Assembly (NCBI GenBank): GCA_900317835.1
Contig: ONIL01000016.1
Location: 1-54,145 of the forward strand
Length of the DNA stretch: 54,145 nucleotides
Direction of reading: 5' to 3'
Origin: an uncultured Prevotellaceae bacterium
Lineage (GTDB): Bacteria > Bacteroidota > Bacteroidia > Bacteroidales > Muribaculaceae
The notes beneath the pieces were generated by a model that saw only the letters and a program-made list of their open reading frames with translations, did not search any database and was not told where the DNA came from. Below are positions 45,228 through 54,145 of the stretch, one piece after another (within the stretch, counting starts at the first letter, position 1; every line of letters starts with the position of its first letter). Position numbers and translations under genes: made by a program.

Positions 45228-46004
45228 ATGAAAGTCGTAATTCTGGCGGGAGGTTTTGGTACCCGCATTTCCGAGGAATCACAATTCCGTCCCAAGCCGA
45301 TGGTTGAGATAGGTGGGATGCCCATCCTGTGGCACATCATGAAGGTGTATTCTCACTATGGTTTTAATGACTTTATCATCTGCGCGGGATACCGTCAACA
45401 TGTGATCAAAGAATGGTTTGCCGACTATTTCCTTCACACGTCGGATGTTACCTTTGACTTCACCAATGGCAACGAGATGATAGTCCATCGCAAGCATGTT
45501 GAGCCATGGCGCGTGACAATCATTGACACAGGACTGAATACGCAGACTGGCGGCCGTGTGAAGCGCATTAAAGATTACATCGGCAACGAGACATTCATGC
45601 TCACCTATGGAGACGCTGTGGGTGATATCAATGTGAAAGAACTGTTGGAATACCACAAGTCCCATCATAGAATTGGTACTGTCTCGGTCTATAACTTCAG
45701 CCAGAACAAGGGTGTGCTTGAACTCGCTGGCGATGGTAAAGTTGAGGCTTTCCGTGAGAAGAGTGATCAAGATGACGACATGATCAACATTGGGTTCATG
45801 GTATTTGAACCGGCATTATTTGATTACATCTCGGGAGACAGCATTATCTTTGAGAAAGAGCCCATGAACGGTTTGGTGCGTGATAACCAACTGATGGGGT
45901 ATGTACACAAGGGCTTCTGGCAGTGCATGGATACCCTGCGAGAGAAAGAAAAACTTGAGCAGCTTTGGGATTCGGGAAATGCGCCGTGGAAGTTGTGGGA
46001 TTGA
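45228..46004 (+). CDS. rfbF: Glucose-1-phosphate cytidylyltransferase
   Basis: 258 residues. Makes CDP-glucose from CTP and glucose 1-phosphate, the entry step to CDP-linked deoxysugars. Nucleotidyltransferase signature ILAGGFGTRISEESQFRPKP, followed by GGMPILWHIMKVYSHYG and FMLTYGDAVGDIN; length matches RfbF. It is directly followed by the CDP-glucose dehydratase, so the pair functions together. Confidence 0.94.
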   Translation: MKVVILAGGFGTRISEESQFRPKPMVEIGGMPILWHIMKVYSHYGFNDFIICAGYRQHVIKEWFADYFLHTSDVTFDFTNGNEMIVHRKHVEPWRVTIIDTGLNTQTGGRVKRIKDYIGNETFMLTYGDAVGDINVKELLEYHKSHHRIGTVSVYNFSQNKGVLELAGDGKVEAFREKSDQDDDMINIGFMVFEPALFDYISGDSIIFEKEPMNGLVRDNQLMGYVHKGFWQCMDTLREKEKLEQLWDSGNAPWKLWD

Positions 46005-46041
46005 TCATCAAGGGATAACCGATTCTGTCGTGTTTAACAGT

Positions 46042-47100
46042 ATGGAATTCAATCTTGATTTTTATCGAGGCAAGAAGGTGTTGGTAACTGGCCACACTGG
46101 TTTCAAGGGCTCATGGATATGTAAATTGCTTGCATATCTTGGTGCTGATGTGACAGGATACGCTCTTGCTCCCACTACGAAACCGTCACTATATGAAATT
46201 GCCGGAGTGGACAAGATGTGCCATTCCATTATAGGAGATATTCGTGATTTTGACCATCTGAAACAGACATTTGAAGAAATAAATCCTGAAATCGTTATCC
46301 ATCTTGCGGCCCAACCGATAGTCCGTGACAGTTACAAGCAACCACGTTACACCTATGAAGTGAACGTAATGGGCACTGTGAATGTGATGGAATGCCTTCG
46401 CCAGTGCCCGTCAGTCCGTTCTTTTTTGAATGTGACAACCGACAAGGTGTACCTCAATCGTGAATGGCCTTGGGGCTATCGCGAAGATGAAATGCTTGAT
46501 GGCTTTGATCCGTATTCTAATTCTAAATCATGTTCAGAATTGGTTACACACAGCTACAGGAACAGTTTCTTTGAGGATGGAAAGCTGGCCGTTTCGACCG
46601 CTAGGGCTGGAAATGTGATTGGAGGAGGTGACTTCGCAAATGACCGCATCATCCCTGACTGTGTGCGCGCTGCAATGAGTCAAAAGGAGATAGTCGTACG
46701 TAATCCTTATTCAACCAGACCTTATCAGCATGTTCTTGAACCGTTGTTTGCTTATCTGATGATTTGCGCTAAGCAATATGAAGACATTCAATGTGCTGAT
46801 TGGTATAACGTTGGCCCGGATGATATGGATTGTTACAGGACCGGTGCTTTGGTTGACTTATTTGTAAAGCACTGGGGCGAAGGATTATCTTGGTCAACAC
46901 CAGCAACATCCGATGGCCCTCATGAAGCCAACTTCTTGAAACTTGATTGTTCCAAGATCAAGTCAGTATTTGGATGGCATCCCCATTGGAATCTGGATAC
47001 AGCCATTGCCAAGGTCGTAGAGTGGAGCAAATGCTGGCTTGAAGGTGGCGATGTTGACGCGTGCATGGAAGGTCAGATACAAGAATATATTAATGCTTGA
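46042..47100 (+). CDS. rfbG: CDP-glucose 4,6-dehydratase
   Basis: 352 residues, short-chain dehydrogenase family. Converts CDP-glucose to CDP-4-keto-6-deoxyglucose. Rossmann motif VTGHTGFKGSW, VIHLAAQPIVRDSY and the catalytic DPYSNSKSCSE (Tyr-x3-Lys). The start at 46042 (MEFNLDFYRGKKVLVTGHTG) fits the family; the longer open frame from 45901 overlaps rfbF and is not used. It follows rfbF by 37 bases. Confidence 0.93.
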   Translation: MEFNLDFYRGKKVLVTGHTGFKGSWICKLLAYLGADVTGYALAPTTKPSLYEIAGVDKMCHSIIGDIRDFDHLKQTFEEINPEIVIHLAAQPIVRDSYKQPRYTYEVNVMGTVNVMECLRQCPSVRSFLNVTTDKVYLNREWPWGYREDEMLDGFDPYSNSKSCSELVTHSYRNSFFEDGKLAVSTARAGNVIGGGDFANDRIIPDCVRAAMSQKEIVVRNPYSTRPYQHVLEPLFAYLMICAKQYEDIQCADWYNVGPDDMDCYRTGALVDLFVKHWGEGLSWSTPATSDGPHEANFLKLDCSKIKSVFGWHPHWNLDTAIAKVVEWSKCWLEGGDVDACMEGQIQEYINA

Positions 47101-47105
47101 CGTAT

Positions 47106-48023
47106 ATGCAGAAGGCTATAATAACAGGAGCCGACGGATTTGTAGGAAGCAACACCGTTCAGTGCTTCCTTGATAATGGCATTGAAGTGTTGGCGCTAGA
47201 TATCCTTAGCACCCCCCGCCGCTTGAAAGCACAGGCAGGATTCCAGTATAAATGTGTGGATATCAGTGATGTCCAACAGTTAAATGAAGTAGTTCCCTTC
47301 GGTGATTACGACACATTTGTCCATTTCGCTTGGGTTGGCTCTGCTGGCCCTCAAAGGACAGATTATAATCTGCAGATGCAGAATGCCCTCAATACAGTTG
47401 AATGTATGAAGGCCGCTAAACTGCTTGGCTGTCAACGTTTCGTGTGTGCAGGCAGCATCATGGAACGCGAGGTTGAAGCCGCAGTGCATACTCAAGGCAG
47501 CCGCCCAGGCATGGGGTATATCTACGGCATGGGAAAGCATATTGCCCATTGCTTATGTAAGTCGGTGGCAGCCGAAATTGGTATAGACCTGTTATGGCCA
47601 ATGATCACCAATGCGTATGGGGTAGGGGAATTGTCACCTAGGTTCGTCAACACAACATTACGTAAGATCATAAATAACGAACCATTGCAGTTCACTGCCG
47701 GAACGCAGAATTATGATTTTGTGTATGTGACCGATGTAGCAAGAGCTTTCTATGCTGTTGCTAAAGATGGTGTTCCATTTAAAGAATATCTCATTGGCAG
47801 TGGCAATGCACGTCCGCTCAAAGAATTCATTCTTGAGATGCAACAGGCATTGGCGCCTAATAACAAACCCTTGTTTGGCGATGTCCCATTCACCGGAACC
47901 AATATGCCTTTGTCCGCTTTTGATACTACAGATATCGAACAGGATTGTGCATTCAAGCCAGAGGTGAGTTTTGCCGATGGAACACGAATGACCATGGAAT
48001 GGCTTAAGGCCCTTAATGACTGA
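47106..48023 (+). CDS. NAD-dependent epimerase/dehydratase (CDP-4-keto sugar reductase or epimerase)
   Basis: 305 residues. Rossmann motif ITGADGFVGSN, and a YIYGMGKH block giving Tyr-x3-Lys. It resembles sugar nucleotide reductases/epimerases of the RfbJ/RfbS kind. Five bases after rfbG; a TTG at 47097 inside the rfbG stop region is also open, but ATG 47106 is preferred. In this context it probably reduces or epimerises the 4-keto CDP-sugar. The exact product cannot be read. Confidence 0.82.
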   Translation: MQKAIITGADGFVGSNTVQCFLDNGIEVLALDILSTPRRLKAQAGFQYKCVDISDVQQLNEVVPFGDYDTFVHFAWVGSAGPQRTDYNLQMQNALNTVECMKAAKLLGCQRFVCAGSIMEREVEAAVHTQGSRPGMGYIYGMGKHIAHCLCKSVAAEIGIDLLWPMITNAYGVGELSPRFVNTTLRKIINNEPLQFTAGTQNYDFVYVTDVARAFYAVAKDGVPFKEYLIGSGNARPLKEFILEMQQALAPNNKPLFGDVPFTGTNMPLSAFDTTDIEQDCAFKPEVSFADGTRMTMEWLKALND

Positions 48024-48032
48024 TTTTGAGGT

Positions 48033-48596
48033 ATGGTTCAAAAATTTGAGTTCCAGGAATTGGAGTTGAAAGGTGCTTATCTGATTAAACCTTTTCATGC
48101 AACCGATTTGCGTGGTGGGTTTATCAAAGATTACAACATAGATACTTTCTCGGCGAATGGTATTGACCATGAGTTGAAGGAAGTATTCTATACAGTGTCC
48201 AAGCGCGGAGTAATAAGAGCCATGCATTTCCAATTGGTGAAGCAACAGGCCAAGTTGGTGCGCTGTGTGAGTGGCCATGTTTATGATGTCATAGCTGATT
48301 TGAGACAAGAGTCACCGACGTTTGGCAAGTGGCAAGGTTTACATTTGACAGGAGAAAACACGCTGTCATTGTTTGTGCCACAGTATTTTGCCCATGGTTA
48401 TCTGGTGCTTGAGGATTCTGTTGTAAGTTACAAGTGCGGTGAGGTTTTTTATGCCGAAGGCGACTCAGGCATTATGTATAATGACCCAGACTTGAATATA
48501 ACTTGGCCATTTGAAGAGATCGGTGGCGAACAAAACCTCATTATCAGCGATAAGGATCTCAACCTGATGTCTTTCAAAGACTACAAAGCCTTGTGA
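48033..48596 (+). CDS. RmlC-like sugar 3,5-epimerase (cupin)
   Basis: 187 residues, close to RmlC (dTDP-4-dehydrorhamnose 3,5-epimerase) in length and motifs: FHATDLRGGFIKDYN, RGVIRAMHFQ (catalytic His), VYDVIADLRQESPTFGKW and the active-site YFAHGYLVL. Because it follows rfbFG, its substrate is probably CDP-4-keto-6-deoxyglucose rather than the dTDP form; this is an inference from position. It is 9 bases after the previous gene. Confidence 0.86.
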   Translation: MVQKFEFQELELKGAYLIKPFHATDLRGGFIKDYNIDTFSANGIDHELKEVFYTVSKRGVIRAMHFQLVKQQAKLVRCVSGHVYDVIADLRQESPTFGKWQGLHLTGENTLSLFVPQYFAHGYLVLEDSVVSYKCGEVFYAEGDSGIMYNDPDLNITWPFEEIGGEQNLIISDKDLNLMSFKDYKAL

Positions 48597-48643
48597 GTTA
48601 ATCTAGTACATGGATCATTGAAAAACAGTATAATCGTAAATCT

Positions 48644-49672
48644 GTGAAAATCAGTATTATAACAACAATATATAAGGCTGAAAAGGACTTGCCTCGCCTG
48701 CTTGACTCTATGATGGCGTTGCAAAGCCAAGATTTGGAATTCTTCCTTATTGATAATGGCTCTCCTGATCGTTGTGGTGAGATTTGTACAGAGTATGCGG
48801 CACGAGATAAGCGTTTTTATGTGCGCAGTCTTAAGGATAATATAGGCTATATCAAAGCCCGAATGTTGGGAATTCAAGAGTGCCATGGCGATTATGTCGG
48901 TTTTTGTGATTCGGATGATTATCTTGAGCCTCATGGATACGATCACGTAGTCGAACAAATCGCCGAGAAGAAATGCGATCTGTATATTGGTGCACATAAT
49001 TTCCACTTTGGCGAAGATGTATATCTAATACCCCCTCCGTTTCAGCAAGGAGAATATGCTGATGAATTAATCCATGAGATTATTTTGCCTCAGGCCTTTG
49101 GCTACTTGAAAGGCAGGGAGAGGCTTCATGGCTTCATGTGGAAACATGTCTACAAGAGGAAGATCATTCAGGATTTTGGTATAAATCTTATTGAAGATTT
49201 GAAGCCCTGGGAAGACCAGATTTTTAATATAGATGTGTTGCAACATTGCCAAAAAGTAGTTGTTGATCATCAGGTTATATACAACTATTTTGCAAATTCG
49301 GGTTCAGTGACATCAAGCATGATTAAGAATTTTGATGCTGAAGATTTCTGGCATAAAACCCGATTGCTGTATGTGAATAAACGAGAAAGGACGACCACTG
49401 ACTTAGAACGCCTTGCCTGCGCCAATGCGACAATGGTGAATTTGGATTTAATGGTTGTTTGTCTGTGTAAGAAAACAACCTTACCCTCTTCATCTGTGTC
49501 GAAAACGATACGCTCACTGTTGAATAAAGATAATGTCGCAGATCAGATACTTACAGGAGCTTCAAGAGAAGACTTGAGCGACCGTCTTCGATTTGTGAAC
49601 TATTGCTTGCGCTTTCGGTTGTATCGTTTTCTCGTTTGGGTCGTTAGGTATAAATTAAGAAAAGGCAAATGA
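48644..49672 (+). CDS. Glycosyltransferase family 2
   Basis: 342 residues with a GTG start at 48644. GT-A motifs MKISIITTIYKAEKDLPRLL, FFLIDNGSPDRCGE and the DXD-like VGFCDSDDYLEP. The acceptor-side domain includes GFMWKHVYKRKII, often seen in LPS/capsule GT2 proteins. The next gene overlaps by four bases (ATGA). Sugar unknown. Confidence 0.87.
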   Translation: MKISIITTIYKAEKDLPRLLDSMMALQSQDLEFFLIDNGSPDRCGEICTEYAARDKRFYVRSLKDNIGYIKARMLGIQECHGDYVGFCDSDDYLEPHGYDHVVEQIAEKKCDLYIGAHNFHFGEDVYLIPPPFQQGEYADELIHEIILPQAFGYLKGRERLHGFMWKHVYKRKIIQDFGINLIEDLKPWEDQIFNIDVLQHCQKVVVDHQVIYNYFANSGSVTSSMIKNFDAEDFWHKTRLLYVNKRERTTTDLERLACANATMVNLDLMVVCLCKKTTLPSSSVSKTIRSLLNKDNVADQILTGASREDLSDRLRFVNYCLRFRLYRFLVWVVRYKLRKGK

Positions 49673-50685
49673 GCACAGATAATCGTATTTCATGGATTGA
49701 CACGGCTAGAGGTATTGGACTCTTGTCGGTGTTTATTGCACACTTGAGTGTTCCGTTTGCTTCTGCATGGATGCACACGTTTGCCATGCCGCTTTTCTTC
49801 TTCCTCAGCGGATTGTTATATCCAGGACATGAGAAGCAGTCATTCCCAGAATTCGCATGGAGACGTTTCAAGAGACTGGTAATACCTTATTTCACATTAG
49901 GTGCAGTAATCTTTCTTTTCTTTTGTTTTGTGTTCGCATTGCAAAATGAGCCAAGATCAAGCTATGTGGAGATGTTACGGTCTTTTCTCATTCAAGAACA
50001 TTATTGGACAATCTGGTTCTTGGCCGCATTATTCCTGACCCAATTGATATATTATGGAATAGATTTTTGTTTCAGCCGTTGGAAATACGCTGTGACGATA
50101 GCATCTGTGGCGTTATGTGTATTTGGATTGATGAGGTACAGGATGGGTTGGGGATCTTTGCCCTGGAATCTTGATGTGGCTTTCGAGGCTCAATTCTTCT
50201 TTCACTTGGGTTATCGTTTTATGCATGCTTCTAGAATAAAAGAATTCTTTGTGGGAGAATCGTCAATTTACAGATTGATATCTATTGTTCTCATCTGTCT
50301 TGTGGTTAATGTTGTGGCTGCCAAGGCTTGTATTGTGTTGTCAGGACATTCCTTAGATATGTCAATGGGCTTGTATGGAAACGAGATAATGACATTTATC
50401 GCTGCAATTGCCGGCATTTTGCTCATTGTTACTCTTTCGTCAGTGATTCGCTCTGATTTTATTTCTTACGTGGGAAAGAACACAATGATCTTGTTCTCGT
50501 GGCACTCACGCATAGTGATTGTTGCTTGCGGCATGATTTATGCACATTTTGGATTGTTCCAGGCTCCTGGAATTGGAACATCGTTGCTACGGGCGTCTGT
50601 TTCGTTTGTAGCAATTTTCGTCATACTTGTGCCCATTAACGAGTTGATAAAGCGACTGCCGTGTCACAAGCTTTTCGGCGTTTGA
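49669..50685 (+). CDS. Acyltransferase family 3 membrane protein
   Basis: 338 residues with about 9-10 hydrophobic segments. The N-terminus ISWIDTARGIGLLSVFIAHL matches the acyltransferase-3 (OafA/NodX-like) family, with the conserved His in FIAHLSVPF. It probably O-acetylates or otherwise acylates the polysaccharide. It is translationally coupled to the preceding GT2 by a four-base overlap. Confidence 0.87.
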   Translation: MSTDNRISWIDTARGIGLLSVFIAHLSVPFASAWMHTFAMPLFFFLSGLLYPGHEKQSFPEFAWRRFKRLVIPYFTLGAVIFLFFCFVFALQNEPRSSYVEMLRSFLIQEHYWTIWFLAALFLTQLIYYGIDFCFSRWKYAVTIASVALCVFGLMRYRMGWGSLPWNLDVAFEAQFFFHLGYRFMHASRIKEFFVGESSIYRLISIVLICLVVNVVAAKACIVLSGHSLDMSMGLYGNEIMTFIAAIAGILLIVTLSSVIRSDFISYVGKNTMILFSWHSRIVIVACGMIYAHFGLFQAPGIGTSLLRASVSFVAIFVILVPINELIKRLPCHKLFGV

Positions 50686-50762
50686 TAGAGACGCAATGCT
50701 GATAGTATTTATAATAACACCATTTATTGCAGATAGTAATCTGAGTTAGATAGAATTACAAT

Positions 50763-51941
50763 ATGGGACCTATTACATTTATCGAGCCCTACTACTATAA
50801 TACCGTGTGGTATTCCGTATTGTTGATTATCACATGGATGACCATAATCTATTACGTTGGTTCTGGTGACCAGAAGATGTTGCTCTCTGAGGGTGATGCT
50901 TCTCAGGGATTTGCTGTGGTTTTAGCGTTCATCGTTATATTCTTTATTGGCTTGCGACCTATCTATCAAGACTTTGTCGATATGAAGAATTATGCAACTA
51001 TGTTTGAGAATGCTGAACATATATATATATTCCCAAATTACGAAGATGAGTGGTTATGGACAGATGTAATGATTTTTTTAAAGTATAATGGTTTCACGGT
51101 TTATGAGTTCTTTTTGTTTGTTGAGTTTGTTTATGTAATTGGGTTCTTGGCAAGTGCCATATTGGTTACTCGTAATCACCTCTGGATGGTTATGCTCTTT
51201 GTGTACACAGCCTTTAGTTTCCTTTCTTTCGGTGAAAACGGGATTCGCAACGGCATGTCTTGTAGTGTGATGTTGGTGGCAATTTGTTTATTGACTGATG
51301 AAAGAACAACAAGAAAAGTGTTAGCATACCTTCTAATGATTCTCGCGTTTGGTATTCATCGCAGTACGATGTTGCCAATAGTTGCTGCTATTGTGTCACG
51401 TTATGCGATGAAAGATACCAAGATGGCGTTAAGGTTCTGGCTTATTTCTATTGGTATTTCTTTGGTTGCGGGATCTGTTATGGAGCAATTCTTCGCTTCC
51501 CTAGGTTTTGACGACCGTATGTCTGGATATGTAAATATTGATGAGGACTTCAAGGAGTATGCTTTTTCTAAAACAGGTTTCAGATGGGATTTCTTCCTCT
51601 ATAGTGCTTTCCCTGTAGTAATGATTTGGTATGTGACCATGTATCGAAAGTTCAAAGACAAGACCTATAATGTGATTGCAATTACTTATTTATTGTGTAA
51701 TGCATTCTGGCTGATGGTAATTCGAGCTGCTTACTCTAATCGTTTTGCATATCTTTCATGGTTTATGTATCCGCTTGTGGTGGCATACCCTCTATTTCGT
51801 ATGAATATCTGGAAAGACCAAGATAGACGAAGCGCTTTGATTCTCTTTGCATACTCAGGTTTCGATTTCTTCATGTTCTTCATTTATTACTTTGGAACTA
51901 CTGGATTTAAAGGCTTTGACCAATACTGGTGGAGAAAATAA
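50763..51941 (+). CDS. EpsG/Wzy-type polysaccharide polymerase
   Basis: 392 residues, about 10-12 hydrophobic helices and a periplasmic loop. IIYYVGSGDQ, GLRPIYQDFVDMKNY, SFGENGIRNGMSCS and AFGIHRSTMLPIVAA are EpsG-family hallmarks (the IRNG and HxS blocks). Such proteins polymerise repeat units outside the inner membrane. A 77-base gap without a terminator separates it from the acyltransferase. Confidence 0.85.
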   Translation: MGPITFIEPYYYNTVWYSVLLIITWMTIIYYVGSGDQKMLLSEGDASQGFAVVLAFIVIFFIGLRPIYQDFVDMKNYATMFENAEHIYIFPNYEDEWLWTDVMIFLKYNGFTVYEFFLFVEFVYVIGFLASAILVTRNHLWMVMLFVYTAFSFLSFGENGIRNGMSCSVMLVAICLLTDERTTRKVLAYLLMILAFGIHRSTMLPIVAAIVSRYAMKDTKMALRFWLISIGISLVAGSVMEQFFASLGFDDRMSGYVNIDEDFKEYAFSKTGFRWDFFLYSAFPVVMIWYVTMYRKFKDKTYNVIAITYLLCNAFWLMVIRAAYSNRFAYLSWFMYPLVVAYPLFRMNIWKDQDRRSALILFAYSGFDFFMFFIYYFGTTGFKGFDQYWWRK

Positions 51942-51993
51942 TGAATCGGTTTTTCATGGTTTTCAAGAGAGAACAGTTTTAGGAGATAGATCA

Positions 51994-53040
51994 ATGATCA
52001 GCAATCCATTAGTATCAATAGTTATCCCGGTTTACAATGTCGAGAATTACCTGCGGCAGTGCATGGATTGTGTCGTTAATCAGACTTATGAGAATCTAGA
52101 GATAGTCTGTGTGAACGATGGCTCTCCAGATAGGTCCATAGACATCCTTCGAGAATATGAGCTGCAAGACAAGCGTGTTAAAGTTATTGAGATTGAGAAT
52201 CAGGGGCTTTCTGGTGCACGAAATGTAGGTACGTCACATAGTACTGGCGAGTATCTCATTTATTTGGATAGTGACGATTGGATGGATGTCGAAGCTGTGG
52301 AAACAGCTTTAAGGGCCGCCGTTGATCAGGATGCGGATATCGTCCTATGGAATTATGACAAAGAGTATGTGAATTCATCACAGCATGTGACGGTTTTCAG
52401 TGAGTTGTCTTTGTTCCGAGGAGAGGATTTTAATTGGCTTCATCAGCGCTTGGTCGGTTTAACCGGTCCACAACTCTCACATCCTGAGCAATGTGATTCT
52501 ATTTCTACTGCATGGGGCAAACTTTATAGAATGTCCATCATTAAGCAACATGATATCAAGTTTGTTGATACAAAGATTATAGGCACCGAAGATTTGCTGT
52601 TTAATGCTGAAGTGTTTAATCATTGTAAAATAGCAGTGGCTCTGCCTAATCACTTCAATCATTACAGAAAATCTAATGTTTCATCGTTGACCAAAAACTT
52701 TAAGCCTGAGTTCTTTGATCAATCTCTTGAGCTCCAACGTCGTTTGAGAATTGTAGGCGCCGAAAAGGATTATTTGTCCCAATCGTTATCTAATAGGACA
52801 GCACTCAGTTTGATAGGTTTAGGCTTGAGGGTTGTTTCTTCAAAAGGGTCATTTGTGGAGAAATGTGGTAGAATAAGGAAAATCATATCAACATCTTCAT
52901 ATGTTTCTGCTTTTAAAAAGCTAGACACAAAGTATATGCCAATGCATTGGAGAGTGTTCTTCTTCTGTGCCAAGCACAAATTATCATTAAGTTTATCTTG
53001 TCTGCTTATAGTGATGAGAAAGATCGTGACACGGCATTGA
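51994..53040 (+). CDS. Glycosyltransferase family 2
   Basis: 348 residues. GT-A motifs LVSIVIPVYNVENYLRQCMD, EIVCVNDGSPDRS, ENQGLSGARNVGTSH and YLDSDDWMDVEAV. The start at 51994 has an AGGAGA ribosome site 12-15 bases upstream and the standard GT2 N-terminus; the open frame continues upstream into the EpsG gene but that part is not used. Sugar unknown. Confidence 0.87.
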   Translation: MISNPLVSIVIPVYNVENYLRQCMDCVVNQTYENLEIVCVNDGSPDRSIDILREYELQDKRVKVIEIENQGLSGARNVGTSHSTGEYLIYLDSDDWMDVEAVETALRAAVDQDADIVLWNYDKEYVNSSQHVTVFSELSLFRGEDFNWLHQRLVGLTGPQLSHPEQCDSISTAWGKLYRMSIIKQHDIKFVDTKIIGTEDLLFNAEVFNHCKIAVALPNHFNHYRKSNVSSLTKNFKPEFFDQSLELQRRLRIVGAEKDYLSQSLSNRTALSLIGLGLRVVSSKGSFVEKCGRIRKIISTSSYVSAFKKLDTKYMPMHWRVFFFCAKHKLSLSLSCLLIVMRKIVTRH

Positions 53041-53097
53041 TAACTAGTACCATTTTGGATTTAAGGATTGGGTCGTTTGATTGACGAAAAGAATCAG

Positions 53098-54145
53098 ATG
53101 AAGATTGTCTATTGTGTAAATAGCATCCGATTTACTGGAGGAATTCAGAGGGTTACTGTTGTTAAAGCCAATGCTTTAGCCGAAGTTGCTGGAAATGAGG
53201 TGTATATAGTCGTTACAGACAATAAAGCAGGATCTCTTGTTCATGAGGTGTCACCAAAGGTGCATGTGATAGACCTCGATATAAATTATCATGAAGGAGA
53301 TCGTGATCGCTCTTTCATTGCTAATAATTTCGTTCATCACTCTAAACGACTGGCTCATCGCAAGGTGCTCAAGCGGTTTCTTGTCGAATTGAGACCAGAT
53401 GTAGTTATTTCAGTTGGTACAGCTGAAAAATTTATGCTGGCCTCAATGAAGAAGAGATCATGGAAGATCATCCGTGAATTTCATTGCGAGAGGTATTATC
53501 GTGTGAAATATGCTCAATCACGGATTAATAAAATTCTTGGTGCCATCTCAAACTTTTATGAGTTTAACTTTGTTGACAAGAAATATGATAGGATTGTTGT
53601 TCTGACTCAAGAGGACCAAGAAACTAACTGGAAAGGGTGGAAAAATATTGCTGTGATCCCCAATCCAGTTTCATTCAAGTGTTCTGAGCCATCCACACTT
53701 AATGAAAAGACGGTATCTTCAATAGGACGCCTTCATCATGTGAAGAATTTTTCAGCATTGATAAGGATATTCGGTCAAGTGGTAAAAAAACACCCCGATT
53801 GGGATTTGAAGATATATGGTAATGGAGAAGAGGAAGGAATTTACCAATAACATCCCTCAGGTTCTGAGCCGATCATCAGTATTTGCTTTTACATCATTGG
53901 TAGAGGGTTTTGCGCTGGTACTTGTTGAGGCTATGGAATGCGGACTGCCTGTGGTGTCATATCAGTGCCCTTGTGGCCCCAAAGATATTATTACTGAAGG
54001 CAAGAACGGATTTCTGGTTCCAGTAAATGATGTGCAGTTGATGGTCGACCGAATCAATCAATTGATTGAAGACAAGGAAATGAGAACCAAAATGAGTGAG
54101 GCCGCTAAATTGAGGGCACAATGTTTTCAGGTTGAAGCTATCGTC
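53098..54145 (+). pseudogene. Glycosyltransferase family 4, broken by an internal deletion with frameshift, 3' end beyond window
   Basis: From ATG 53098 the frame reads MKIVYCVNSIRFTGGIQRVT, then IPNPVSFKCSE, VSSIGRLHHVKNFSALIRIF and DLKIYGNGEE, typical GT4. It stops at TAA 53848-53850. The +1 frame continues the same protein at once: EFTNNIPQVLSRSSVFAFTS, LVEGFALVLVEAMECGLPVV, PCGPKDIITEGKNGFLVPV. In intact relatives about 20-30 residues separate these blocks, so roughly 60-90 bases that are not a multiple of three are missing around 53826-53845. The E-x7-E motif survives only in the second frame. Either a real pseudogene or an assembly error. The TTG at 53068 extends the frame but the ATG is preferred. 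Confidence 0.82.

Noticed and set aside
45901-46041. In-frame 47-codon extension of rfbG
   Set aside because: It overlaps rfbF in another frame; the dehydratase family starts at the Met at 46042.

Overview
The window comes from a Bacteroidales bacterium (Bacteroidota), most like a gut Muribaculaceae or Prevotellaceae member. Several kinds of evidence agree: many genes carry the Bacteroidota -7 promoter hexamer TAnnTTTG (often TACCTTTG or TAATTTTG); S16 has an Ala/Glu/Lys-rich tail; there is a TamB/TamL pair with a lipoprotein TamL, a DUF5686 barrel protein, a BspA-type leucine-rich repeat lipoprotein, a eukaryote-type (GT3) glycogen synthase and dockerin-like modules. I cannot name the genus from sequence alone. 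No CRISPR array, insertion sequence, rRNA or phage gene was seen.

Layout. 1-3.6 kb (minus): rpsP running off the left edge with an apparent frameshift, tRNA-Gln(CTG), a PreA-like dihydropyrimidine dehydrogenase with an extra N-terminal cysteine segment, and a LolC/E-type permease. 3.7-10.4 kb: a secreted metallophosphoesterase/PQQ-propeller protein, a secreted DUF4886 (SGNH-like) protein with one dockerin-like repeat, lptB-udk (minus) and a BspA-type LRR lipoprotein. 10.5-17.3 kb: dnaK, then glycogen synthase and glycogen phosphorylase. 17.4-24.6 kb: tamB-tamL, overlapping by 11 bases. 24.7-33.2 kb (minus): a ClpC-family ATPase without its N-terminal domain, and the run lptF/G-ribBA-HD hydrolase-endonuclease I; CYTH protein upstream. 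33.3-42.6 kb: DUF5686 protein, dnaE, trxA and a large secreted transglutaminase-like protein (minus). 43.0 kb to the end: a more A+T-rich surface polysaccharide cluster, all plus strand: four or more glycosyltransferases, a CDP-sugar pathway (RfbF, RfbG, an epimerase/reductase, an RmlC-like epimerase), an acyltransferase, an EpsG-type polymerase and a broken GT4 gene at the right edge.

The main observation is regulatory. Three proteostasis or redox genes, dnaK (10717), the ClpC-like ATPase (26891, minus) and trxA (39610), are each preceded by a near-perfect sigma-54 -24/-12 element with exact 10-bp GG-to-GC spacing, whereas most ordinary genes here show the housekeeping TAnnTTTG element. The dnaK copy also has a cluster of TGTCA/TGACA repeats just upstream that could bind an enhancer-binding protein. 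This suggests a sigma-54-driven stress regulon. It is an inference from sequence and I cannot test it here.

Two genes are disrupted in the sequence as given (rpsP, and the GT4 gene at the right end). Assembly error must be ruled out before either is read as biology.
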